A stretch of 64,000 nt of DNA from NCBI RefSeq assembly GCF_007990265.1, contig NZ_BJWH01000002.1:310001-374000 (forward strand), given 5' to 3'. The stretch's first letter is position 1, and each line of letters starts with the position of its first letter. Source of the DNA: Cellulomonas terrae (GTDB taxonomy: Bacteria; Actinomycetota; Actinomycetes; Actinomycetales; Cellulomonadaceae). A program made the translations under genes and the position numbers. The notes below the pieces were generated by a model that was not told where the DNA came from, did no database searches, and saw only the letters and a list, made by a program, of their open reading frames with translations. Positions 33,728 to 41,415 of this stretch are shown here, piece after piece.

Positions 33728-34218
33728 GCGGTGCTGGAGCACCCACCCTGACCGTCGACGGCACCGGCCTGAAGGTCGTGGTCGTCGCCGCGAGCTGGCA
33801 CACCGTCGTCATGGACGGCCTGCTCGCCGGCGCGCAGCGTGCGCTCGCCGCGGCGCACGTCGAGGACGTCACGGTCGTCCGCGTCCCGGGGACGTTCGAG
33901 CTGCCGGTCGCCGCTCAGGTCGCGGCCGAGAACGGTGCCGACGCGGTCGTCGCGCTCGGCGTCGTCATCCGCGGCGGCACGCCCCACTTCGAGTACGTCT
34001 GCCAGGGCGCGACCCTCGGCCTCACGGACGTCGGCATCCGGACCGGGGTGCCCGTCGGGTTCGGCGTGCTCACCTGCGACAACGAGGAGCAGGCGCTCGA
34101 CCGGGCCGGTCTCGAGGGGTCGCACGAGGACAAGGGCGCCGAGGCGGCCGAGGCCGCGGTCGCAACCGTGGTCGCCCTGCGCACGCTCCGTCCGGGGACG
34201 TCTAGAGTCTCCGCGTGA
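33724..34218 (+). CDS. ribH: 6,7-dimethyl-8-ribityllumazine synthase
   Basis: Penultimate step of riboflavin synthesis, condensing the two branches. The 164-residue protein has [39 protein letters not shown] and [16 protein letters not shown], matching lumazine synthase; the family assembles into pentamers or 60-mers. It ends the rib operon. The last codons contain a -10 box, and the stop overlaps the hisE GTG by four bases. Confidence 0.96.
   Translation: MSGAGAPTLTVDGTGLKVVVVAASWHTVVMDGLLAGAQRALAAAHVEDVTVVRVPGTFELPVAAQVAAENGADAVVALGVVIRGGTPHFEYVCQGATLGLTDVGIRTGVPVGFGVLTCDNEEQALDRAGLEGSHEDKGAEAAEAAVATVVALRTLRPGTSRVSA
34203..34208 (+). promoter_or_regulatory. -10 box of hisE inside ribH
   Basis: TAGAGT ends six bases before the hisE GTG, suggesting a leaderless hisE-hisG transcript independent of FMN control, in addition to readthrough from rib. 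Confidence 0.5.
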
Positions 34219-34478
34219 AAACCTTCGACACCCTGTTCGCCGAGCTCTCGGAGAAGGCCGTGACCCGCCCCGCGGGCTCCGGCACGGTCGCGGAGCTGGA
34301 CACCGGCGTGCACGGCATCGGCAAGAAGGTCGTCGAGGAGGCTGCCGAGGTCTGGATGGCCGCCGAGCACGAGTCGGACGAGCGGACGGCCGAGGAGATC
34401 TCGCAGCTCCTCTACCACCTGCAGGTGTTGATGATCGCGCGCGGGCTCACGCTCGCCGACGTCTACACCCACCTCTGA
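34215..34478 (+). CDS. hisE: Phosphoribosyl-ATP pyrophosphatase
   Basis: Second step of histidine synthesis, cleaving PR-ATP to PR-AMP. The 87-residue protein is a stand-alone HisE with the MazG-like metal-binding helix pattern [17 protein letters not shown] and [14 protein letters not shown]. In many bacteria it is fused to HisI; here it is separate, as usual in Actinobacteria. Followed after 11 bases by hisG. Confidence 0.96.
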   Translation: MKTFDTLFAELSEKAVTRPAGSGTVAELDTGVHGIGKKVVEEAAEVWMAAEHESDERTAEEISQLLYHLQVLMIARGLTLADVYTHL

Positions 34479-34489
34479 GGAGAACGACC

Positions 34490-35338
34490 GTGCTGAGGAT
34501 CGCCGTCCCGAACAAGGGCTCCCTGTCGGAGCCCGCCGTCGAGATGCTCAGGGAGGCCGGGTACCGGCAGCGTCGCGACTCCCGCGAGCTCGTGCTGCCC
34601 GACCCGGACAACGACGTCGAGTTCTTCTTCCTGCGTCCCCGCGACATCGCCGTGTACGTCGGTGCGGGGACGGTCGACGTCGGCATCACCGGCCGCGACC
34701 TCATGCTGGACTCCGAGTCGGCCGCGGTCGAGCACCTGCCGCTCGGCTTCGCGCGCTCGACGTTCCGGTTCGCCGGGACCGCGGGGGAGTGGACCGACGT
34801 CAAGCAGGTCGGGGGCCGCCGCGTCGCGACGTCGTACCCCGTGCTCGTCCGGTCCTACCTGCGCTCGCTCGGCATCGAGCCGGCGGGCGTCGTGCGCCTG
34901 GACGGTGCCGTCGAGTCCGCCATCAAGCTCGGCGTCGCCGACGTGATCGCCGACGTCGTCGAGACCGGAACCACGCTGCGTGCGGCCGGGCTGGAGATCT
35001 TCGCGGAGCCGATCCTGCGCTCCGAGGCCGTGCTGGTCCGGCGCGCCGACGGTGACGAGCCGGCCGGCCTCGACGTGCTCACGCGTCGGATCCAGGGCGT
35101 GCTGACGGCCCGCGAGTACGTGCTCATGGACTACGACGTGCCGCTCGGGCTGGTCGACGCGGCCGTCGCGATCACGCCCGGCCTGGAGTCGCCGACCGTC
35201 TCGCCGCTGCACAACCGCGACTGGGCGGCCGTGCGGGCGATGGTCCGGCGCGACCAGACCAACCGGGTCATGGACTCCCTGTACGACATCGGTGCGCGCG
35301 CGATCCTCGTGACGTCGATCCACGCGTGCCGGCTCTGA
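34490..35338 (+). CDS. hisG: ATP phosphoribosyltransferase, long form
   Basis: First, feedback-controlled step of histidine synthesis. At 282 residues it is the long form with a C-terminal ACT-like histidine-binding domain, so no HisZ is needed. [18 protein letters not shown] begins the protein; [11 protein letters not shown] and the PRPP-binding [15 protein letters not shown] loop are visible. GTG at 34490 has GAGGAG upstream. The hisE-hisG pair is the standard actinobacterial order. Confidence 0.96.
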   Translation: MLRIAVPNKGSLSEPAVEMLREAGYRQRRDSRELVLPDPDNDVEFFFLRPRDIAVYVGAGTVDVGITGRDLMLDSESAAVEHLPLGFARSTFRFAGTAGEWTDVKQVGGRRVATSYPVLVRSYLRSLGIEPAGVVRLDGAVESAIKLGVADVIADVVETGTTLRAAGLEIFAEPILRSEAVLVRRADGDEPAGLDVLTRRIQGVLTAREYVLMDYDVPLGLVDAAVAITPGLESPTVSPLHNRDWAAVRAMVRRDQTNRVMDSLYDIGARAILVTSIHACRL

Positions 35339-35358
35339 ACGGTGAACGAGGGGCAGTC

Positions 35359-35793
35359 GTGGACGACCTGACGGCTCCCTTCCGACCCCGTCTCGCGCGC
35401 GTCGTGACGCTGGCGCTGGCGCTGCTCGTGCTGGGGTCGACGGTGGCGATCATGCTGGCGATGACCGTGCTCTCGACCGGGGACCGCATCGGCTTCGCGC
35501 TGGTCGGCGGGCTCATCGTCTGGTTCCTCTGGCGGCAGGCGTCCGTCGTGGCACGGGTCGACGACGACGGGCTCACCGTCCGGAACCTCGTCTTCACGCG
35601 GCGCCTGGAGTGGGCCGAGATCGTGTCGGTCCGGTTCGGGTCGGGCCGGCCCTGGGTGCAGCTCGACCTGTCCGACGGCGACACGCTCGCGGTCATGGGG
35701 ATCCAGCGCGCCGACGGCGACTTCGCCGACGCCGAGGCGCGCCGCCTCGCGATGCTGGTCGCGAGGCACACGGCCACCCCGCGGGACGACTGA
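35359..35793 (+). CDS. Small membrane protein with bacterial PH domain
   Basis: A 144-residue protein with two N-terminal membrane helices (about residues 12-55) and a C-terminal PH-like domain (ARVDDDGLTVRNLVFTRR; LEWAEIVSVRFG; WVQLDLSDGD). A similar gene follows hisG in Mycobacterium. GTG at 35359 is preferred because GAGGGG lies just upstream and earlier starts overlap hisG. Function unknown; such proteins often lie near envelope genes. It converges with the DUF3866 gene, three bases between stops. Confidence 0.8.
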   Translation: MDDLTAPFRPRLARVVTLALALLVLGSTVAIMLAMTVLSTGDRIGFALVGGLIVWFLWRQASVVARVDDDGLTVRNLVFTRRLEWAEIVSVRFGSGRPWVQLDLSDGDTLAVMGIQRADGDFADAEARRLAMLVARHTATPRDD

Positions 35794-35796
35794 GCC

Positions 35797-36903
35797 CTAC
35801 AGCTCCGTCGCGTGCACCCCGGCCGCGGCGGCCGCGAGGAACGCCTCGGGGTCCTGGTCGAGGCCGCGGCCCATCGTCGACAGCCGGACCGGCGAGCCGG
35901 CGAGCGCCCCGCGCAGGTCGGCTCCCGCCGGGACCTCGACGAGCCGGTGCCGCGCGGCCAGGGCGGCGGCCTGCTCGCGGACGCGCACCCCGAGGTCCCC
36001 CTCGAGCAGTGGGACGACCACGTCGGCGGGGGCGAGCGCGACCCGGCCGTAGGCCGTCAGGGAGTGGTGCGACACGCCGAGGTGGCGTTCGCGCTGGTCC
36101 GCGCCCGAGACGCGCAGCGAGGCGACCGGTCGACCGCCGAGCGCACCGACCGCGTTCACCGCCTCCCCGGCGGCGACGCCCGAGAAGCCCCACCGGGTCC
36201 CCGTGCCGAGGTTGCCGGGCCCCTGCGCGACGACGACGAGGTCCGCGCCGACGACGTGGCGGGCCGCGAGCAGCCCGGTGTGCACCGTGACGGCCTCGAG
36301 ATCTCCGCCGAACGACTGCCCGGTGGTGATGCACGCCTCGACCCAGCGCGCGGAGCGCAGCCCGGCCACGGTGCGCGAGAACCACGCCGGCAGGGCGCCA
36401 CCATCGGTCATCACGTACGCGACGCGTGGCATCGGCCGGCCGGCACGGTCGGCGGCGAACCGGGCGCCGGCGACGATCGCGGGCAGCGCGGAGTGGAGGT
36501 CGGCGACGACGACGGGCAGTCCGTCCAGGTCGTCGGCGTCCCGCAGGAGCTCGTGGTGCGGCGACTCCTGGTCGTCGACGCCCAGGACCATCGCCTGCAG
36601 CGGGGTGTAGCGCGCCTTGACCAGGTGACCCGGCCCCGCGGGCGGGTCGGGGGGAGTGCGGTCGGGCAGGGCGATGACGAGCGCGTAGCCTCCGGTGCCG
36701 AGCCCGCGCGCGAGCGCGGAGACGTTCAGGAGCACCCGGTCGCCGATCTCCGGGCTCCCCACGAGCGCCGGGAACGCCAGCGCGCGGACCGTGTCACCGG
36801 CCGTCGCGGTGCCGACGGGAGCCTCCAGCTCGACCGTCACCTCGGCGGCGCCGGGCCACGTGGCCCCGAGCGACACCACGACACCCGCACGCCACGTGAT
36901 CAC
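35797..36903 (-). CDS. DUF3866 family protein
   Basis: A 368-residue soluble protein recognised as DUF3866, an actinobacterial family of unknown function found near pafB/pafC. It starts MITWRAGVVVSLGATWPGA and has a glycine-rich VAQGPGNLGTGTRWGFSG segment and GVSHHSLTAYGRVALAPAD. No catalytic motif is obvious to me. It is transcribed divergently from pafB with 34 bases between starts, so both promoters overlap. Confidence 0.82.
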   Translation of the reverse strand: MITWRAGVVVSLGATWPGAAEVTVELEAPVGTATAGDTVRALAFPALVGSPEIGDRVLLNVSALARGLGTGGYALVIALPDRTPPDPPAGPGHLVKARYTPLQAMVLGVDDQESPHHELLRDADDLDGLPVVVADLHSALPAIVAGARFAADRAGRPMPRVAYVMTDGGALPAWFSRTVAGLRSARWVEACITTGQSFGGDLEAVTVHTGLLAARHVVGADLVVVAQGPGNLGTGTRWGFSGVAAGEAVNAVGALGGRPVASLRVSGADQRERHLGVSHHSLTAYGRVALAPADVVVPLLEGDLGVRVREQAAALAARHRLVEVPAGADLRGALAGSPVRLSTMGRGLDQDPEAFLAAAAAGVHATEL

Positions 36904-36923
36904 GCGCCCACGCTACCGGCCAC

Positions 36924-36929
36924 TACGGT
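36924..36929 (+). promoter_or_regulatory. -10 box of pafB
   Basis: TACGGT ends eight bases before the pafB ATG; the transcript would be leaderless or nearly so. Confidence 0.45.
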
Positions 36930-36937
36930 GGTCCTCG

Positions 36938-37951
36938 ATGGCCGCTGCGATCCCCCCCGCCGAACGCCTGCTCAACCTCGTCATCGCCCTGGTCAACACG
37001 GCCGGGCGGATGACGAAGGAGCAGGTGCGCACCAGCGTCGCCGGGTACCAGGAGGCACCGTCCGACGACGCCTTCGAGCGGATGTTCGAGCGCGACAAGG
37101 ACACCCTGCGCGACCTCGGCATCCCGATCCTCACGGTGACGGACGCCGGGCACGGCGACGACATCGGCTACCGGGTCGACCTGGACGCCTACGCGCTGCC
37201 GCCGCTCGAGCTGACCGCCGCCGAGCTCGGCGTGCTCGCGATGGCCGCCCAGGTGTGGCAGGACCAGGCGGTCCGCGCCGACACCACGCGAGCGCTCACC
37301 AAGCTCCGGGCGGTCGGCCAGGCGCCGGAGTCGACCGACCTCGTCGCCGGGCTCGCGCCCCGCGTGCGTGCGGGCGGCGGCGCCTTCGGACCGCTCGTCG
37401 ACGCCGTGCAGGCCCGTCAGGCGGTCCGGTTCACCTATCGCGCGGCCACCACGGGCGAGGTCCGCGAGCGCACCGTCGAGCCGTGGAAGCTGCTGGCGCG
37501 CCGCGGCGGCTGGGTCCTGGTCGGTCGCGACCGGGACCGGGACGCCAGCCGGTCGTTCCGGCTGAGCCGGATCGAGGGCGCGGTCCGGACGGTCGGCGAG
37601 CCCGGCTCGTTCGCGGCCCCCTCCGCCGAGGAGCTCGCGGACGCGCTCCAGACGTGGGGGAGCGGGCCGGAGCGCGTCGCGACGCTCGCGATCCTGCCGG
37701 AGCGTGCGAGCGCCCCCCGGGCGCGTGCGGTGCCCGCGCCCCCGGGGGAGCCGGACTGGTCTGCCGACCCTCTGCTCGCGCACCGCGACCTCGTCCACGT
37801 GCCGTTCCGCGCCGAGTGGGAGCTCGCCGAGGAGCTGGTCGGGTACGGCGACGCGGTCGTGGTGCTCGCACCCCCGGGGCTGCGGGAGTCGGTCCTGCAC
37901 CTGCTGCGCACCGCGGCGACGCTCGACGGGGCGGTGGGCACCGTTGGCTGA
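36938..37951 (+). CDS. pafB: WYL-domain transcriptional regulator PafB
   Basis: Subunit of PafBC, which activates the LexA-independent DNA-damage response in mycobacteria. The 337-residue protein has an N-terminal winged HTH (ERLLNLVIALVNTAGRMTKEQ) followed by a WYL domain (RQAVRFTYRA; RTVEPWKLLARRGGWVLVG; RSFRLSRIEG), where the strict WYL triplet is replaced by WVL, and a C-terminal extension. It overlaps pafC by eight bases. The pafA ligase gene that normally precedes it is missing here. Confidence 0.93.
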   Translation: MAAAIPPAERLLNLVIALVNTAGRMTKEQVRTSVAGYQEAPSDDAFERMFERDKDTLRDLGIPILTVTDAGHGDDIGYRVDLDAYALPPLELTAAELGVLAMAAQVWQDQAVRADTTRALTKLRAVGQAPESTDLVAGLAPRVRAGGGAFGPLVDAVQARQAVRFTYRAATTGEVRERTVEPWKLLARRGGWVLVGRDRDRDASRSFRLSRIEGAVRTVGEPGSFAAPSAEELADALQTWGSGPERVATLAILPERASAPRARAVPAPPGEPDWSADPLLAHRDLVHVPFRAEWELAEELVGYGDAVVVLAPPGLRESVLHLLRTAATLDGAVGTVG

Positions 37952-38906
37952 GCGGGCGAGCGACCGGCTCCTGCGGATGCTCGGGATGATCACGTACCTG
38001 GACCGCCACGAGGGTGTCCCGGTGGAGGCGATCGCCGAGCAGTTCGGGGTGACCACGCGCCAGGTCATGGACGACATCGACACCCTGTGGGTCACCGGCA
38101 CGCCGGGCTACTACCCGCACGACCTCATCGACTTCGACGCGGCCTCCTACGAGCAGGGCGTCGTCCGGCTCACCGAGTCGCGCGGCATGACCCGGCCGCT
38201 GCGCCTCGGGGCGCGCGAGGCGGTCGCCCTCGTCGCAGCCCTGCGTGCTGTCGAGGCGGCGCTCGGCGACGCCATGGACCCGGAACGCGCCGCGGTCCTG
38301 CGCTCCGCGCTCACGAAGCTGACGGCCGCGACCGGCGACGCTGCGGCCGCGGTGGACGTGCAGCTCTCGGTCGACGCCGCCCCGGAGGTCGCGGCAGCCG
38401 TCGCGACGGCCCTGCGCCACGGCCGCCGGCTGCACCTGCGGTACGTCAACGCCTCCGACGTGACCACCGAGCGTGACGTCGACCCGATCCGCCTCGTGAC
38501 CGACGACGAGCGCTCCTACCTGCTCGCGTGGTGCCTGCTCGTGGACGGGGAGCGCCTCTTCCGGGTCGACCGGGTGCTGTCCGCCGAGGTGCTCGACGCC
38601 GACGCCGAGGACCACGAGGTGCCGGCCGGTGCCGAGGTCTTCTCACCCGGCCCCGAGGGCGAGCTGGTCACCCTCCACCTGACGAGCCAGGGCCGTTGGG
38701 TGGCAGAGACGACGCCGGTGGACGCGGTGCGCAACCACGAGGACGGGTCGTTCGAGATGGACGTGCGCGTGGTCCAGCACGCCTGGCTGCGCCACCTGGT
38801 GCTGCAGGTGGCCGACGACGTGCTCGAGATCCGGCCGGCGCGCATCGCGCAGGAGGTCGCAGCGGCCGCACGGGCCGCGCTGCGCGCGTACGGGGAGAGG
38901 ATCTGA
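37944..38906 (+). CDS. pafC: WYL-domain transcriptional regulator PafC
   Basis: Partner of PafB; the two act together as a heterodimeric transcription activator of DNA-repair genes. About 320 residues: HTH (RLLRMLGMITYLDRHEGVPVE; AIAEQFGVTTRQVMDD) then WYL domain (GRRLHLRYVN; VDPIRLVTDDERSYLLAWC; LFRVDRVLSAEV). The likely start is TTG at 37944, overlapping the pafB end; no ATG or GTG in this frame fits as well, the next ATG (37977) cutting into the HTH. Rare-codon start could limit PafC relative to PafB. Confidence 0.9.
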   Translation: MAERASDRLLRMLGMITYLDRHEGVPVEAIAEQFGVTTRQVMDDIDTLWVTGTPGYYPHDLIDFDAASYEQGVVRLTESRGMTRPLRLGAREAVALVAALRAVEAALGDAMDPERAAVLRSALTKLTAATGDAAAAVDVQLSVDAAPEVAAAVATALRHGRRLHLRYVNASDVTTERDVDPIRLVTDDERSYLLAWCLLVDGERLFRVDRVLSAEVLDADAEDHEVPAGAEVFSPGPEGELVTLHLTSQGRWVAETTPVDAVRNHEDGSFEMDVRVVQHAWLRHLVLQVADDVLEIRPARIAQEVAAAARAALRAYGERI

Positions 38907-38908
38907 CG

Positions 38909-39232
38909 ATGCTCTGGTTCTCGGTCTGGACCGTCCTGGTCCTGGCGACCCTCGGCGGAGCGTTCCTGCTCGGGCGGAGCCTGTGGCGCTCCGCCGTCGC
39001 GCTCGGCCACGAGCTGGCCCGCGCGGCCGAGGTCACCGCGCAGCTGGCGGAGCGCGTGGACGAGCTCCAGGCGGCAGCGGGACCGCGGGACACCGGTCCG
39101 ACGCTGTTCGCCGATCGGGCCGTCCTGCGTGCCCGGCTCGACGCTCTGCGCGAGGCGGCTGCCGGTCGTCGGGCGGAGCGTGAGCAGCGGCACGTGGCCA
39201 CCCGGCTCCGGTGGCAGGCGTACTGGCGGTAG
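38909..39232 (+). CDS. Small membrane-anchored coiled-coil protein
   Basis: A 107-residue protein with one N-terminal membrane helix (WFSVWTVLVLATLGGAFLL), an Ala/Glu/Arg-rich helix likely to form a coiled coil (about residues 30-55) and a basic C-terminus. No family recognised. It starts two bases after pafC and may be cotranscribed. The Tat genes follow from their own promoter. Function unknown. Confidence 0.7.
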   Translation: MLWFSVWTVLVLATLGGAFLLGRSLWRSAVALGHELARAAEVTAQLAERVDELQAAAGPRDTGPTLFADRAVLRARLDALREAAAGRRAEREQRHVATRLRWQAYWR

Positions 39233-39263
39233 CCGGCTGCACTCGATCCCCAGGTGACGCGGG

Positions 39264-39269
39264 TACTAT
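39264..39269 (+). promoter_or_regulatory. -10 box of tatA
   Basis: TACTAT, the strongest -10 match in this part, gives a leader of about 30 bases that includes the ribosome-binding site ACGGAGGA (39291-39298). Confidence 0.55.
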
Positions 39270-39304
39270 CACCCGGTCATCGAGATTCCGACGGAGGACC
39301 TGAC

Positions 39305-39619
39305 GTGTTGCGAAACATCAGCGCCTGGCACGTGATCATCGTGGTGCTCGTGGTCGTCCTGCTGTTCGGCGCCAAGCGCCTCCCCGACCTGGCCAAGAGC
39401 GTCGGCCAGTCGATGAAGATCTTCAAGCACGAGGTCAAGGACCTGCGGGACGACGACGCCCCCGCGACCACGACGACCGCGACCCCTCCGGTGGCCCCGC
39501 CCGGCGTGACGGCCGTCGGCGCCCCGCCCGCCGTTCCCCCGACGGTCGAGCCCCAGTACGTGACCCCGGTCCGGCCCACCACGGAGCCGACCGAGGGCAA
39601 CGCCCCGCCGAAGGCCTGA
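39305..39619 (+). CDS. tatA: Sec-independent protein translocase TatA
   Basis: Pore-forming subunit of the twin-arginine pathway, which exports folded proteins. The 104-residue protein has a short membrane helix (AWHVIIVVLVVVLLFGAKRL), the FGAKRLPDLAKSVGQS hinge and amphipathic helix, then a Thr/Pro-rich disordered tail. GTG start has a clear RBS. It is followed by tatC. tatB is not next to it; it is often distant in Actinobacteria. Confidence 0.96.
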   Translation: MLRNISAWHVIIVVLVVVLLFGAKRLPDLAKSVGQSMKIFKHEVKDLRDDDAPATTTTATPPVAPPGVTAVGAPPAVPPTVEPQYVTPVRPTTEPTEGNAPPKA

Positions 39620-39626
39620 CCCTCAC

Positions 39627-40457
39627 GTGAACGCTCGCCGCGGGGGTGAACCCGGCGGCCGGATGCCGCTGCGCGCACATCTGGTCGAGCTCCGCCGACG
39701 CGTCTTCCTGGCCGCGATCGGCGTGGTCGTCGGCGCGGTCATCGGCTGGTTCCTGTACGACCCGGTGTTCACCGCGCTCCAGCGGCCCATCGAGCTCGTG
39801 GCAGCGGAGCGCGACGACCTCATCACGCTGAACTTCGCCGGCATCGCCACCTCGTTCGACATGCAGGTGAAGGTGTCGTTCTTCCTCGGCATCATCCTGT
39901 CGAGCCCCTGGTGGCTGTACCAGTTCTGGGCGTTCGTGACGCCCGGGCTGACCCGCAAGGAACGCGGGTACGCCATCGGCTTCGTCGCCGTCGCGGTGCC
40001 GCTGTTCCTCGCGGGCGCGTTCATGGCGTGGTGGGTGCTGCCCAACGCGGTGCGGCTGCTGACCGAGTTCACGCCGACGGGCGCGACCAACATCATCGAC
40101 GCCCAGACGTACCTCGGCTTCGTCATGCGGATCATGCTGGCGTTCGGGATCGCGTTCCTGCTGCCCATCATCATGGTCGCGCTCAACTTCGCCGGGATCG
40201 GCACCGCCGCCACGTGGCGCAAGGGCTGGCGGTGGGCGGTCCTGCTGTCGTTCGTGTTCGCCGCGATCGTCACCCCGACGCCCGACGCGATCACCATGCT
40301 CGCCGTCGCCATCCCGATGAGCGCGCTGTACTTCCTGGCCCTCGGCGTCTGCGTCCTGCACGACCGTCGCGTCGACCGCCGCCGGGTGGCCGCCGGCCTG
40401 CCGCGGCTGGACGGCACGATGGCCGACGAACCCGGCACCGCGGCCGGCCCGGCGTGA
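39627..40457 (+). CDS. tatC: Sec-independent protein translocase TatC
   Basis: Receptor for twin-arginine signal peptides. The 276-residue protein has the N-terminal MPLRAHLVELRRR motif, six membrane segments, and the conserved PWWLYQFWAFVTPGLTRKER region. A 30-residue soluble tail ends the protein. GTG at 39627 is seven bases after the tatA stop; an internal ATG at 39663 (MPLRAHLVEL) could be the true start, which would shorten it by 12 residues. The stop overlaps the lipid-kinase gene by four bases. Confidence 0.96.
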   Translation: MNARRGGEPGGRMPLRAHLVELRRRVFLAAIGVVVGAVIGWFLYDPVFTALQRPIELVAAERDDLITLNFAGIATSFDMQVKVSFFLGIILSSPWWLYQFWAFVTPGLTRKERGYAIGFVAVAVPLFLAGAFMAWWVLPNAVRLLTEFTPTGATNIIDAQTYLGFVMRIMLAFGIAFLLPIIMVALNFAGIGTAATWRKGWRWAVLLSFVFAAIVTPTPDAITMLAVAIPMSALYFLALGVCVLHDRRVDRRRVAAGLPRLDGTMADEPGTAAGPA

Positions 40458-41368
40458 TCCACCTCGGTCTGGTCGTCAACCCGACCGCCGGCAAGGGGCG
40501 CGGCACGCAGGCGGGTCGTCAGGCGCACGAGCTCCTGCGCGCCCGCGGTCACAAGGTCGAGGACCTGTCGGCCTCCACGCTCGCGCAGGCGACGGACCGG
40601 GCGCGGGCGGCGGCGGTCCAGGGGCTCGACGCGCTGGTCGTGGTCGGCGGCGACGGGATGGTCCACCTCGGCGTGAACGTCGTCGCGGGCACCGGCCTGC
40701 CGCTCGGCATCGTCGCCGCGGGGACCGGCAACGACATCGCCCGCACCCTCGCGCTCCCGCGCGGCGACGTGCAGGCCTCGGTGGCGGCCGTCGAGCACGG
40801 CTTGCTGGACGGGCCGCGCCGGGTGGACGCCGTCCGGGTCGGCTCTCCGGAGCACGCGGCGCACGAGTGGTTCCTCGGCGTCCTCTCGTGCGGCTTCGAC
40901 GCCGCGATCAACGCGCGCGCGAACGAGATGACCTGGCCGAAGGGGTCCGGTCGCTACGTCCGGGCGCTCGCCGCCGAGCTCGGCCGGTTCCGGCCCTACG
41001 GGTACCGCGTGACGCTCGACGACTCCGTGTGGGAGTCGGCCGGCACGCTCGTCGCGGTCGCCAACGTCCCGTGGATCGGCGGGGGCGTGCAGATCGCGCC
41101 CGACGCGGTGATCGACGACGGTCTGCTCGACGTCGTCGTCGCCGGTCCGTTCTCCAAGCCCGGGGTCGTGAAGATCTTCCCGGGCCTCTACCAGGGCAAG
41201 CACATCGGCCACCCGTCGGTCGACGTGCGCCGGAGCCGGTCCGTGCTGATCGAGCCGCTCACCGACCTCGGACCGGTCCCGCCGGTGGCGTTCGCGGACG
41301 GCGAGCGCATCGGCCCGCTGCCCCTGCGGGTCACGGTCGACCCCGGCGCGCTGTCCGTCCTCTGCTGA
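40454..41368 (+). CDS. Diacylglycerol/lipid kinase family protein
   Basis: A 304-residue member of the DAGK/YegS/sphingosine-kinase fold. Visible motifs: LGLVVNPTAGKGRG at the start (ATP binding), VVVGGDGMVHLGVN (the GGDGT motif with Met in place of Thr and no following Glu), and GIVAAGTGNDIARTL. Conserved DxG-type lid residues are in DDGLLDVVVAG. Most likely phosphorylates a membrane lipid such as diacylglycerol for phospholipid recycling. GTG start overlaps tatC. Confidence 0.88.
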   Translation: MIHLGLVVNPTAGKGRGTQAGRQAHELLRARGHKVEDLSASTLAQATDRARAAAVQGLDALVVVGGDGMVHLGVNVVAGTGLPLGIVAAGTGNDIARTLALPRGDVQASVAAVEHGLLDGPRRVDAVRVGSPEHAAHEWFLGVLSCGFDAAINARANEMTWPKGSGRYVRALAAELGRFRPYGYRVTLDDSVWESAGTLVAVANVPWIGGGVQIAPDAVIDDGLLDVVVAGPFSKPGVVKIFPGLYQGKHIGHPSVDVRRSRSVLIEPLTDLGPVPPVAFADGERIGPLPLRVTVDPGALSVLC

Positions 41369-41403
41369 GCGCGCCGTGGGCGTGCGGCCCGGGGTGGTGT
41401 GCC

Positions 41404-41409
41404 TAGGGT
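41404..41409 (+). promoter_or_regulatory. -10 box of the helicase gene
   Basis: TAGGGT ends six bases before GTG 41416, favouring that start over the GTG at 41410. Confidence 0.5.
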
Positions 41410-41415
41410 GTGCAG

